From the NCBI RefSeq assembly GCF_001690275.1, contig NZ_LZGW01000037.1, forward strand, positions 19,601-83,600: a DNA stretch of 64,000 nucleotides. Direction: 5' to 3'. The translations under genes were made by a program, and so were the position numbers. The stretch is from Gilliamella sp. WF3-4. Its GTDB lineage: Bacteria; Pseudomonadota; Gammaproteobacteria; Enterobacterales; Orbaceae. Below, in pieces: positions 53,333-62,205 of this stretch (its first letter is position 1; each line of letters begins with the position of its first letter). The notes beneath the pieces are model-generated. The model worked only from the letters and a program-made list of their open reading frames with translations. It searched no databases and was not told the origin of the DNA.

Positions 53333-55855
53333 CTATTCCCCTAACATTATTTTACGTTCTTCTGCTGTAGCAGGTCGATGCTGATCGCGCTCCGCTACAA
53401 TTTGCACATTTTCATCACGCTGATTACTATTAATAAAGTGAGCAAATCGAACTTGATTTTCAGGATTTTCAACCGTCTTTTTCCACTCACACACCATTAA
53501 TTTACGTAAGCGCGCCATTTCGCTTTCTAGTTCAGCATTAATCCCTAACTTATCGTCAACAATAACACTACGCAAATAATCAATACCCCCCTCTAGATTT
53601 TCAAGCCAGACGGATGTACGTTGTAACTTATCAGCGGTACGAATATAGAACATAAGAAAACGGTCAATGTATTGAATTAGCGTATTTTTATCTAGATCAG
53701 CCGCAAGTAAATCAGCATGGCGAGGCTTCATACCACCATTACCACAAACGTAAAGATTCCACCCTTTCTCTGTAGCAATCACACCAATATCTTTACCTTG
53801 GGCTTCGGCACATTCACGCGTACAACCAGATACACCTAACTTAAATTTATGCGGTGCCCGAATACCTTTATAGCGATGTTCTAACTCAACGCCAAAACCC
53901 ACACTATCACCCACACCATATCGGCACCATGTGCTACCAACACAAGTTTTTGCCATTCTTAATGCTTTAGCATACGCATAGCCACTTTCAAAACCGGCAT
54001 CAATAAGCTCCTTCCAAATAGCAGGAAGATCATCTTTTTGCGCACCAAATAAGCCAATACGTTGTGAACCAGTAATTTTAGAATAGAGGTGATATTTTTT
54101 AGCTATTTGACCAACAGCAATTAACCCTTCTGGCGTAATTTCACCACCGGCGCTACGCGGAATCACCGAATAAGTACCATTTTTTTGAATATTTCCCAAG
54201 AAAATATCATTACTATCTTGCAAAGGGATTAAATCATCTTTAAGAATATAATCATTCCAACTTGAGGCTAATAACGATCCAACGGTAGGTTTACAAACCT
54301 CACAACCATAGCCCTGACCATGTTTTTTAATCACTTGATCAAATGACGTTAAACCCTCAACACGAATCAAATGGTATAACTCCTGACGAGAATATTTAAA
54401 ATGCTCACATAATGCGTGACTAACCTCGATCCCTTGTTTAGCTAATTCCATATTAAGGATTTGGGTCACTAAGGGAATACACCCCCCACACCCAGTGCCT
54501 GCTTTCGTTTCGGCTTTTATTGCTGCAACGGTATGGCAACCCGCATTAATTGCATTAACAATTTTTTCTTTCGTTACATCAAAACAAGAACAAATTTGAG
54601 CCGAATTAGGAAGCGCTTCAACGCCCATCGTAGGTTTTGCTCCTGCATGAGCAGGCAATATCAAAGTATCGGGGTGCTCTGGCAGATCCATATCATTAAG
54701 CATTAATTGTAATAAATTACTATAGTCTGAAGTGTCACCAACAAGCACTGCGCCCAATAACTTGTTATTATCTTGAGAGACAACTAATTTTTTATAAACA
54801 GGAACCGTTTCATCTAAATAAACATAGCTACGGCTACCGATTGTTTTCGCTTTAGCATCACCAATACTGCCGACATCTACTCCCATTAATTTTAATTTAG
54901 CGCTCATATCTGCGCCTTCAAATGGAGTTTGCTCACCCATTAAATGCGCCAAGGCAACCTGCGCCATTTTATATCCTGGTGCAACTAAACCAAATACTCT
55001 GCCTTGCCAACAAGCACATTCACCAATAGCGTAAATATCAGGATCAGAAGTTTGGCAATAGTCATTAACCACAATGCCACCACGTTGGCCAATTTCAAGC
55101 TGACATGCTTTGGCAAGCTGATCATTCGGGCGAATACCTGTTGAGAAAACAATAAAATCAATTTCAAGTGATGTGCCATCAGCAAATTGCATAATTTTAC
55201 CCGATGGTGTGTGAATAATTTCTTGGGTATTTTTGCTAGTGTGAACGCTAACGCCCATACTTTCAATTTTTCGGCGTAACTGCTCGCCTCCCATTACATC
55301 AAGTTGCTCTGCCATTAATACTGGTGCGAATTCAACAACATGTGTTTGTATTCCCAAGTTTTTTAATGCACCAGCTGCTTCAAGCCCCAATAAGCCACCA
55401 CCAACAACAGCCCCCGTTTTACAGTGACTAGCACATTCAGCAATAGCATCAAGGTCTTCAATGGTTCGGTAAACAAAACAATTTAAACCATTAGCGCCTT
55501 TAATCGGTGGAACCCATGCATAAGATCCTGTTGCAATGATCAATTTATCATAGCTAACAATTCGCCCCGTCTGTGAATGAACTTCTTTACGCTGACGATT
55601 GATTAAAATAGCGCGTTCATTAAGTAATATGTTAATGCCATTTTCTTCATATAGCCCTTCACGCACTAAAGAAAGTGCTTCGGCAGTATGACCGGAAAAA
55701 TAAGAGGAAAGATGAACACGATCATAAGCAAGGCGAGGCTCCTCACAAAAAATAGTAATATTAAATTGATTAGGCGACATTTTATCAATTAACTCTTCAA
55801 CAAAACGATGCCCAACCATTCCATTACCAATGATAACGAGGTTGGTTTTACTCAT
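53333..55855 (-). CDS. nirB: NADH-dependent nitrite reductase large subunit NirB
   Basis: NirB reduces nitrite to ammonium in the cytoplasm with FAD, [2Fe-2S], [4Fe-4S] and sirohaem. The 840-residue protein has an N-terminal pyridine-nucleotide reductase part (VIIGNGMVGHRFVEEL; VVGGGLLGLEAAGAL), a BFD-type Cys region (ICSCFDVTKEKI to GTGCGGCI, about 420-465), and the C-terminal sirohaem/[4Fe-4S] domain with TCVGSTWCRYG and SGCTRECAEAQGKD. It is the first gene of nirBDC-cysG and is divergent from marR; the 283-base gap holds a NarL-like palindrome. Confidence 0.97.
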   Translation of the reverse strand: MSKTNLVIIGNGMVGHRFVEELIDKMSPNQFNITIFCEEPRLAYDRVHLSSYFSGHTAEALSLVREGLYEENGINILLNERAILINRQRKEVHSQTGRIVSYDKLIIATGSYAWVPPIKGANGLNCFVYRTIEDLDAIAECASHCKTGAVVGGGLLGLEAAGALKNLGIQTHVVEFAPVLMAEQLDVMGGEQLRRKIESMGVSVHTSKNTQEIIHTPSGKIMQFADGTSLEIDFIVFSTGIRPNDQLAKACQLEIGQRGGIVVNDYCQTSDPDIYAIGECACWQGRVFGLVAPGYKMAQVALAHLMGEQTPFEGADMSAKLKLMGVDVGSIGDAKAKTIGSRSYVYLDETVPVYKKLVVSQDNNKLLGAVLVGDTSDYSNLLQLMLNDMDLPEHPDTLILPAHAGAKPTMGVEALPNSAQICSCFDVTKEKIVNAINAGCHTVAAIKAETKAGTGCGGCIPLVTQILNMELAKQGIEVSHALCEHFKYSRQELYHLIRVEGLTSFDQVIKKHGQGYGCEVCKPTVGSLLASSWNDYILKDDLIPLQDSNDIFLGNIQKNGTYSVIPRSAGGEITPEGLIAVGQIAKKYHLYSKITGSQRIGLFGAQKDDLPAIWKELIDAGFESGYAYAKALRMAKTCVGSTWCRYGVGDSVGFGVELEHRYKGIRAPHKFKLGVSGCTRECAEAQGKDIGVIATEKGWNLYVCGNGGMKPRHADLLAADLDKNTLIQYIDRFLMFYIRTADKLQRTSVWLENLEGGIDYLRSVIVDDKLGINAELESEMARLRKLMVCEWKKTVENPENQVRFAHFINSNQRDENVQIVAERDQHRPATAEERKIMLGE

Positions 55856-55950
55856 ACAACAACTCCAAATTTATTTTAATTTAATCATTTAATTTTTATT
55901 TTGTTCACATTGTATGAAACTTTGTACAGAATATAACTACTCTCAAGGAT

Positions 55951-55966
55951 TACTACTTTAGTGGTA
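55951..55966 (-). promoter_or_regulatory. Candidate NarL/NarP 7-2-7 site upstream of nirB
   Basis: TACTACT-TT-AGTGGTA is a near-perfect inverted pair of heptamers 2 bases apart, each one base off the NarL consensus TACYYMT. It lies 96-111 bases before the nirB ATG. With narXL in the same window, NarL control of nirB is plausible. I could not find a good FNR box at the spacing known from E. coli nirB. Confidence 0.4.
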
Positions 55967-56080
55967 AAGATAAGGCTATTTTAAAAAAAGTTTATTTGAA
56001 AATAAGCAACAATGACAATTAGTTATAAAACAATATCGACTCCACTCCCATAACCAACCCATAAAAAATAGTTAAAAAAG

Positions 56081-56119
56081 TTGCCAATTATAATTAACTT
56101 TATATAATTAGCCGACTAA
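56081..56119 (+). promoter_or_regulatory. marR promoter with overlapping operator-like palindrome
   Basis: -35 TTGCCA (56081-56086) and -10 TATAAT (56103-56108) are 16 bases apart. The -10 runs into TTAGCCGACTAA (56108-56119), a TTAG-N4-CTAA palindrome resembling the SlyA/MarR-type box TTAGCAAGCTAA. The same arrangement recurs before the downstream adaptor gene, supporting autoregulation by the MarR protein. Confidence 0.68.
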
Positions 56120-56138
56120 ATAAATTGAGTAATGATAA

Positions 56139-56636
56139 TTGAATTACAATTCAAGAAAACTTCCTTCACGCGAAACTTTAGCAAAAGCGCAAAGATTTAC
56201 TGATGAAACCATTGAGGTTTCCGGTGTCGATCTTGTCCTTAGTTTAATCACTACCGCCGATTTAATTCGCTCAAATATTTATGCGCAACTGGCAAAAGAT
56301 TATGATGTATCTGAAGGAAAATTTGCGTTGTTAATGTCCTTGTATAGTGAAGGAGAAACTTGTGCTAGCGAGCTCGCATTAAGAGTCGGCGTTACACCGG
56401 CAACCGTTTCGGTAATGGTAAAACGAATGTTAGCTACCCAAGATCCTTTAATATCAATGACGAAAAGTGGACAAGATGGCCGCTCCCGACTCATCACGCT
56501 CACCACGACGGGAGTGAATCTTATTCAAAAAGCATTACCTGATCACTTAAAATCGATTCGCGCTTTTGCTCAAGTCTTAAATCCACAAGAGCAAGAATCT
56601 TTAATTGCAATGTTGCGCAAATTATTGCGGAAATAA
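56139..56636 (+). CDS. MarR-family transcriptional regulator
   Basis: The 165-residue product is a winged-helix MarR regulator: DYDVSEGKFALLMSLYSEGETCASELALRVGVTPATVSVMVKRM covers helix-turn-helix segments (for example ELALRVGVTPATVSVMV), and GQDGRSRLITLTTTG is the wing. Such proteins dimerise and usually repress neighbouring efflux genes until a small ligand binds. The frame has no ATG at its start; TTG at 56139 is the best start I can find, so the true start is uncertain. It precedes an adaptor/permease efflux pair, and both promoters carry the same palindrome. Confidence 0.88.
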   Translation: MNYNSRKLPSRETLAKAQRFTDETIEVSGVDLVLSLITTADLIRSNIYAQLAKDYDVSEGKFALLMSLYSEGETCASELALRVGVTPATVSVMVKRMLATQDPLISMTKSGQDGRSRLITLTTTGVNLIQKALPDHLKSIRAFAQVLNPQEQESLIAMLRKLLRK

Positions 56637-56673
56637 TTGCTAGTATTTATTAATAATCGTAATATTTTAACCA

Positions 56674-56690
56674 TATACTTAGCTGACTAA
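56674..56690 (+). promoter_or_regulatory. Adaptor-gene -10 with operator-like palindrome
   Basis: TATACT (56674-56679) runs into TTAGCTGACTAA (56679-56690), the same -10/palindrome overlap as before marR, differing by one base. The predicted start site is about 9 bases before the ATG at 56695, so the message would be almost leaderless. No good -35 is visible. Confidence 0.6.
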
Positions 56691-56694
56691 ATAA

Positions 56695-57834
56695 ATGAAA
56701 AATAAATTAAACTTCAATAATTTACCTAAAAACATTAAAATCCCTGTTATCTTTTTATTGCTACTTCTTTTTGGCTCAATACTAATTTGTCTTGGTTCCA
56801 GAAACGATGCCGTCACTGTGGCAAAAAGTATCAAATCAGGGGTATTAACTGCTGATGAAATCAATATTGCATTCCAAAATGTTGGTGGGAAGGTCATAAA
56901 ACGATTTGTCCAAGAATCACAATTCGTAAAAAAAGGCGATCCTTTAATGCAACTTGAAGATATTGATACCCAGTTATCTATTGATCGCTTACAAGCATTG
57001 GTCGATAGCCAAACCGCTGCGGTCAATCAAGAACAAGCAGCAATCGAAATCACTGAAAACGAAATCAATCTTAATGAACTATCAACATGGCGCAAAATAG
57101 AAGAAGTCAAAGCAGGCTTAGAGGCAGCAAAATCAGCTCGAGATTTGGCTAATACTGAATTTCAACGCCATACTCAATTAAGAAAAGCCGGTGGATCTTC
57201 ACAATCGCAACTCGACGCAGCACGCAATGCCTACATCAACACAAAAATGCAAGTTGTCCAGATTGAAAGTCAATTGTCAACATTAATGATTGGCGCAACC
57301 CCTGAACAAATGACGCAATTTGAACAAACCCGAAATGCGACCGGTATGACATTGCAATCAATCACAATTGCTAAACAAAAATTGCAAAATCGTCAAAATC
57401 AACTTGCTCAGATCCGAGCTCAATTAGCACAAGCTGAAACCGATTTAAAACAGCTCAAAGTCAATTACAACCGCCTTACATTGGTTGCACCAGAGGATGG
57501 CAAAGTACTAAAGCTGATGTTTGAAGATGGTGAAATGGTGCCGGCTGGTGCGCCTGCGGTATTGTTAGAAACTGATCGCAAATATATTGATATTTATGTT
57601 AACGAAAAAATGGTTAATGATTATCAGCCAGGTACTCAGGTAAAAGCGAATGTTATTGCACTCGACAAAACAGTAAAAGGCACCGTACGTTTTGCAACCG
57701 CTGCGCCTTCGTTTGCTGATTTACGCATGACTCGCGAACGCGGCCAAGCCGATTTAACATCTTACCAAGTCAGAATTTATATAGAATCCATTCCTAAATT
57801 ATTAACTGGAATGACACTTGAGGTTAATCAATGA
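56695..57834 (+). CDS. HlyD-family membrane fusion (adaptor) protein
   Basis: This 379-residue protein has one N-terminal membrane segment (about 16-36), a biotinyl-lipoyl-like half (INIAFQNVGGKVIKRFVQESQFVKKGDPL near 60-90, given as the motif GGKVIKRFV), a long alpha-helical hairpin (about 100-250, rich in Gln/Ala) and the second lipoyl half (LVAPEDGKVLKLMFEDGEMV). It is a periplasmic adaptor linking the adjacent inner-membrane permease to an outer-membrane channel. The stop overlaps the next gene's start. No Shine-Dalgarno is seen before the ATG. Confidence 0.9.
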   Translation: MKNKLNFNNLPKNIKIPVIFLLLLLFGSILICLGSRNDAVTVAKSIKSGVLTADEINIAFQNVGGKVIKRFVQESQFVKKGDPLMQLEDIDTQLSIDRLQALVDSQTAAVNQEQAAIEITENEINLNELSTWRKIEEVKAGLEAAKSARDLANTEFQRHTQLRKAGGSSQSQLDAARNAYINTKMQVVQIESQLSTLMIGATPEQMTQFEQTRNATGMTLQSITIAKQKLQNRQNQLAQIRAQLAQAETDLKQLKVNYNRLTLVAPEDGKVLKLMFEDGEMVPAGAPAVLLETDRKYIDIYVNEKMVNDYQPGTQVKANVIALDKTVKGTVRFATAAPSFADLRMTRERGQADLTSYQVRIYIESIPKLLTGMTLEVNQ

Positions 57835-58976
57835 TGCAAAACATCATTAAATCTATGCTTGAAGAGCTTGATGCGATGCTATCAGGCCACTTCATCCCTT
57901 ATTATAAAGTGTGTTTGGGCTTAGCCGCTATCGTGTCGCTTATTTTTTCAATGGTATTGAGCCATGGCTCTGTTTTTGAAGGAAAAATTGCGGTTATTGA
58001 TTTAGATAGTTCGAATTATTCCACTGAACTAATCAGCAAAGTGAATACCTCGCCTTTTATTGAAATATCTGAGGTCATTCACTCACCAATAAACCCAATT
58101 ACCTTAGTTTCACACGATCGTAATTTAGGGGTGCTATATATCCCTAAAGGGCTGGAAAAGTCATTAAAGAAAGGCGATCAAACGGTTAAATTAGGTTACT
58201 TTGTTGATGATACGAATGATGCACAAAACGCTAAAGTCATGCAAAGTCTTAACGAAATCATTCCTGAGCTAGGGGTAGAATTAAGCGTTGGTAAAGTTGC
58301 TGCATTAGGGCAAGGAAGAGAAGCAACCGAAGCGACTTTATCACCAATGCAATTAAAAACACGCTACATGTTTAACCCGGCGAGCTCATCAACAATATCG
58401 ACAATTATTTATTTTGTTTACTTCTTCTCGTCGCTGACTTATGGACTAACATCGTTAATGATTATCGGCCGCTTAAAAAGCACAGGAATGTGGAATACCG
58501 TTGTCGAACGTGGATTTTTGCCACTATTGGCGCGAACCGTGCCTTATGCCCTATTTTACACCACCGCGCTAACGTTAATTACCGCCATATTGGTCATTTT
58601 TGGACAACTGCGTTTTGATGGTAACTATTTTGCATTCGTACCTAGCGTATTTATGACAGGACTTGCATTTGGCTGGTTAGGATTTTTACTTTCTTGGAAC
58701 ACTAACCATCCTGGCGAAGGGGCAAGCCGGATGATATTTTTAGTGCCACCGGGATTCATCATGGGCGGCTCAACCATGGCAGTCGGAATTATGCCAATTT
58801 GGGCCTATTATGCCAGCCATGCCTTTCCATTAGTTTGGTTATTCCGATTTTTCCGTGACTGCGCTATGCGTGGGCGCTCGTTTATTGATATGCTTTCAAC
58901 CTATGGGATCTTTATCATCTATTTAACGGTTATTGCTTTTGTTGTGATGATGTTTGTTGAGCGAGTAAAAAAGTGA
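57831..58976 (+). CDS. ABC-2 type transporter permease (YhhJ-like)
   Basis: The 381-residue inner-membrane protein has an N-terminal membrane segment (about 25-45), a large periplasmic domain (about 50-180; GKIAVIDLDSSNYSTELI) and five or six C-terminal segments from about 190. This is the ABC-2 permease layout of YhhJ/YbhR exporters. Overlap of its ATG with the adaptor stop indicates coupled translation. No ATP-binding gene lies next to it, so the ATPase must come from elsewhere or the pair is not energised in the usual way. The likely cargo is a drug or toxic compound; the substrate is unknown. Confidence 0.82.
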   Translation: MMQNIIKSMLEELDAMLSGHFIPYYKVCLGLAAIVSLIFSMVLSHGSVFEGKIAVIDLDSSNYSTELISKVNTSPFIEISEVIHSPINPITLVSHDRNLGVLYIPKGLEKSLKKGDQTVKLGYFVDDTNDAQNAKVMQSLNEIIPELGVELSVGKVAALGQGREATEATLSPMQLKTRYMFNPASSSTISTIIYFVYFFSSLTYGLTSLMIIGRLKSTGMWNTVVERGFLPLLARTVPYALFYTTALTLITAILVIFGQLRFDGNYFAFVPSVFMTGLAFGWLGFLLSWNTNHPGEGASRMIFLVPPGFIMGGSTMAVGIMPIWAYYASHAFPLVWLFRFFRDCAMRGRSFIDMLSTYGIFIIYLTVIAFVVMMFVERVKK

Positions 58977-59025
58977 CTTGTGAGTAAATTTTTGGAGAGT
59001 GATCATAATTCTGTGTCAGGTTAAT

Positions 59026-59438
59026 TCACAAAGAGATCACCTTATCAAGACGATTAAAAGAAAATATCATCTGTGACAATGCTAAATTCCAATTTTGGAT
59101 AGGCATTGTCCATTTTTTCTCCGCATTTTTCAATGCCCCCCAAATATAACAGCTTGAGCAAGCTATTTTCATTAGGAAAAACGTTTTTGTTAATTTGCGA
59201 AATTGTCGATGAATAGACTCAATAGCATTCGTGGTATAAATCACCTTACGAATTGGCTCAGAATAGCGGAAATAAGCCGATAAATTATCCCGCTTACGGC
59301 GCCACGACTGAATAACTATGGATATTTATCGCTCCATATTCGCTCAAGTTCATCTAACGCATCAATTGCCACATCACGAGACACCGCCTTGTAGACAGGT
59401 TTCAAATCACTCATAAAGGTTTTGTAATATATTGTCTT
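59026..59438 (-). pseudogene. IS256-family transposase remnant, frameshifted
   Basis: Minus-strand translation gives pieces of a Mutator-type (IS256) transposase: KTFMSDLKPVYKAVSRD and ALDELERIWSDKYP in one frame, then, after a frameshift near 59314-59320, VIQSWRRKRDNLSAYFRY, IRKVIYTTNAIESIHRQF and the C-terminal tail. The conserved KVIYTTNAIES motif identifies the family. The N-terminal two thirds are missing. The segment before 59026 (about 58995-59025) may be the old right end of the element. It cannot encode an active transposase. Confidence 0.85.
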
Positions 59439-59934
59439 TGAACTTTTACCTTGCGTCGATTAAAGGTTATATCATTGGCTAAATCTTGGGACTGGTGTCA
59501 TTTCCTTTTTTATACCTAGCTTACCGAAATGACATAGAATATTGAACACTCTTCTTACCAGCGGTGGCGGTAAGCTATAATTATAAGTATTTTTCGTTTT
59601 ATTTTTCTTTTCGATACTTTCTTTTTTTATCATTTATTTAAATGGTATAGCTAATTTTCACATATATATAATCAAAGTTATGATATGGTTATTATTTAAT
59701 AATTAACAATCAAAACACAAGATATCCTTATAAATTTTAAGGAAAAATTATAGGATGTTTTTATAAAACCATGCTATTATTGGATGATAATACCGTCAAA
59801 TTCAGATTGAATTACAACCATCCTGTTTTTTATGAATGATTTAAAAACAGGATGCATTAAAAAGTATTTTAACAATAAGTGCAATATATTGATTTTTATT
59901 ATAAAACTTGAATTATCGAATGGAGAGTGTTAAA
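59439..59934. other. Gene-free spacer before the second adhesin
   Basis: I find no coding sequence in this AT-rich stretch. Two hairpins stand out: CTTACC-N9-GGTAAG near 59553-59573 and a perfect 12-bp stem at 59819-59854. The region probably contains the promoter and leader of the downstream adhesin gene and scars of past insertions. Confidence 0.5.
59819..59854 (+). promoter_or_regulatory. Perfect 12-bp hairpin in the second adhesin leader
   Basis: CATCCTGTTTTT and AAAAACAGGATG pair perfectly around a 12-base loop, about 80 bases before the adhesin ATG. The 3' side is followed by CATTAAAAAG, not a T-run, so it is not a clean terminator on the plus strand. It may be a leader attenuator, a protein-binding palindrome or an old element end. 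Confidence 0.55.
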
Positions 59935-61578
59935 ATGAAGAAAGTGACAAACAAATGCTTAAATAACAAATTAATTTCGCTGAAATCTTTGTTTTTTAAT
60001 TATTTAGTACACTCCTTTAATAATAAATCTTATTTAATTGGTATTTCGTACTTCTTCGCATTTAGTGGTACGAAGAAGTCCTCAATATTCAGTAAAAATA
60101 GCAAAATTAAAAAGACGTCTGTTGCAGTTGAAATAATCCAATTTAAATATTATACTTTTGGAACCATAATAGCGCTGTTGGGTATAATAATATCTAATAA
60201 TTCCATGGCGACATTATCGGCAACAACGGTAAAAGTGATTCATGGTCATGAACCTTATTTAACATTAGATGGTGGAGTAACACCAATTACCACACTAAAT
60301 GAATTATTAAGCATTACATTATCCGATGGGAGCTTGATTTCTCCTGAAGAAGATAATTCAAGCGCCGATAAACCAATAGAATTACCTAATAGTATCAACA
60401 CCTTTAACCGTATCCAAAGCGTAATTCCTCTTCCTTCTGCAGGCAATGAAAATTATCCATCTGTTTCGTTCGATACGTTAATCGCAGAGCCATACCATTA
60501 TTGGGCTGATAGCGATGGTGATAGTGATGCTAAAGCATCAGGTGAATTAAAAGTGAGGTGGGAAAATTATAAAAACGTCGATATTACTCAGCAAGTCAAA
60601 GCTAACCCCAATAATGCATTAGACCCATGCGAAGCACCCTATAAATTAACGCTTAGTTCTACCGATGTGCTTTTATCCACCAAATATGGCGACCCTAAAA
60701 CAAGCTATTTTAAAGGAGCTAGCCATTCTTATTATATTAAACCAAAAATTGATGTGCCTTTGGTTTGTTATGCACAACCTAATTTAAACAATGGTAAGAA
60801 AGAATATGCGGGACCAAAGGAACAATGGGATCCAGATAATGGATTTAAAGTACAAAGCCTTAAGAATGCCTCAAAAAACTTTCCTACTACTGGGGCAAAT
60901 AACTTATCTTTTAAGCTAATACTTACTGGTATGACAGCAAGAGAAATGATTGCAATCAATAGCAGTACAGTCAAATCTGTTTCGGGATCAGGTATTACAT
61001 TATCATTAATGGCTGAAAATGGTGCATTAGATAGTAATATTGTTTTGGTGACCTTAAAAGGACCAACAAAAGATTCAAGCAACAAAACATTTAAACCTTC
61101 GAGATTTGAACTTTATCGTGATGTCAAAAAAAACTTGTTGTATCAATTTAAAATAGATCGTTGGTATATTGTAAAATCTGGAAATACAGACATGCATTAT
61201 AGCAATGCTATTTCATTTTGTGATTCTTTATCCACATTATCGCAAAAGTATGCTGTTCCTGCAATACAAGATTATACTAATGCAAATGGGCATGGCTGGA
61301 ATTTAGGTGCCCCAGGGCAGGGAAATACTTATCAGCGTAGAATCAGCTATTTTAATGAGTACACAGGTAAATGGGTAGGTGGGTTATTTAATGAATGGGG
61401 AATTATTTATGATTATAGTGGAACAGATTGGTTGTTTGGTGATTACTGGGTAATCGATACATATCAAGAAAGTAATGGTGAACCAATAAAAAGATATAAT
61501 GTTTATGCACAAATTGGCGATGTAGATTTTTATTTTAACCAAGGAAATAGCGATAGGGTTGCCTGTGTTACTTGGTAG
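59935..61578 (+). CDS. Second secreted adhesin-like protein (DUF823/invasin type)
   Basis: This protein is a diverged paralogue of the 6012-7499 product. Shared landmarks are ATLSATTVKVIHGHEPYLT against ALSATTTNTIQGSAPYLT, LLSITLSDGS, YHYWADSDGD, LLSTKYGDP, FPTTGANNLSF and a Trp/Gly-rich C-terminus. I choose ATG 59935 with GGAG nine bases upstream; TTG 59908 and ATG 59920 are in-frame alternatives. From 59935 the chain has 547 residues. An unusually long N-terminal region precedes the hydrophobic segment TFGTIIALLGIIISN (about residues 80-95), resembling the extended signal peptides of large surface proteins. Its role in attachment is inferred from the family. Confidence 0.7.
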   Translation: MKKVTNKCLNNKLISLKSLFFNYLVHSFNNKSYLIGISYFFAFSGTKKSSIFSKNSKIKKTSVAVEIIQFKYYTFGTIIALLGIIISNNSMATLSATTVKVIHGHEPYLTLDGGVTPITTLNELLSITLSDGSLISPEEDNSSADKPIELPNSINTFNRIQSVIPLPSAGNENYPSVSFDTLIAEPYHYWADSDGDSDAKASGELKVRWENYKNVDITQQVKANPNNALDPCEAPYKLTLSSTDVLLSTKYGDPKTSYFKGASHSYYIKPKIDVPLVCYAQPNLNNGKKEYAGPKEQWDPDNGFKVQSLKNASKNFPTTGANNLSFKLILTGMTAREMIAINSSTVKSVSGSGITLSLMAENGALDSNIVLVTLKGPTKDSSNKTFKPSRFELYRDVKKNLLYQFKIDRWYIVKSGNTDMHYSNAISFCDSLSTLSQKYAVPAIQDYTNANGHGWNLGAPGQGNTYQRRISYFNEYTGKWVGGLFNEWGIIYDYSGTDWLFGDYWVIDTYQESNGEPIKRYNVYAQIGDVDFYFNQGNSDRVACVTW

Positions 61579-61874
61579 ATTTTTAATAACTTTATTTGTT
61601 TAGAATAAGTAAGATAACCACTGACTAATTTAACATAGCCCTACAGTTTTACATCGGTTCTGAGGATGAAGAAAGGAGAATTGTTAATAAAAACGTTTGT
61701 TAATCGAGATAGAAAAAGAAGCCTTTGAGATATTAAGTTTTTTGTAGAGGCTTCTTTGCTAACAATTGGCACTACATTTTTCTTACTCTTCAAAATTTGA
61801 TTGCAAAATATTAATGTGCGAGATAAGAATACTGACATTGTATATAGCCAATCTATTTGATTATCGTGTCATTG
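61579..61874. other. Gene-free spacer between adhesin and IS3 element
   Basis: No gene is supported here. A short minus-strand open frame at 61641-61838 has no family features and no ribosome site. No clear terminator for the adhesin gene is visible. Confidence 0.5.
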
Positions 61875-61944
61875 TGTAACTATCCCCTAAAATAGTACAG
61901 CAAAAAAGTAGAAAATTCTCTATGATAAAAGTAAAGAGGATTTA

Positions 61945-62205
61945 ATGATGAAAAAAATGACTGAACATCAAATCGTCGCTATTTTAAAAGAAGCTCAAGC
62001 GGGTATTCCTGTTAAAGAGCTGTGCCGTAAATATGGCATGGGTAATTCAACTTTCTATAAATGGCGAGAAAAATATGGCGGTATGGAAACTTCGGATATC
62101 AAACGTCTAAAAGAACTCGAAGCGGAAAACCGCAAGCTTAAGCAGATGTTTGCCGAACTGAGCTTAAAATCCCAGCTTCAGGAAGAAATCATAAAAAAGC
62201 TTTAG
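61945..62205 (+). CDS. IS3-family transposase OrfA
   Basis: OrfA (86 residues) has a helix-turn-helix (TEHQIVAILKEAQAGIPVKE and CRKYGMGNSTFYKWREKYGG) followed by a leucine-zipper-like coiled coil. In this family OrfA regulates transposition and is fused to OrfB by frameshifting. The in-frame slippery site A-AAA-AAG at 62193-62199, just before the stop, would shift ribosomes -1 into orfB. A GAGGA ribosome site precedes the ATG. Confidence 0.92.
   Translation: MMKKMTEHQIVAILKEAQAGIPVKELCRKYGMGNSTFYKWREKYGGMETSDIKRLKELEAENRKLKQMFAELSLKSQLQEEIIKKL
62193..62199 (+). promoter_or_regulatory. Programmed -1 frameshift site (A6G)
   Basis: AAAAAAG lies in the A-AAA-AAG phase relative to orfA, six bases before the orfA stop ends. 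A -1 slip places the ribosome in the orfB frame through GCT-TTA-GTG. This is the canonical IS3-family slippery heptamer. Confidence 0.85.

Noticed and set aside
61641..61838. 65-codon minus-strand open frame before the IS3 element
   Set aside because: No family features, no ribosome site, and biased composition.
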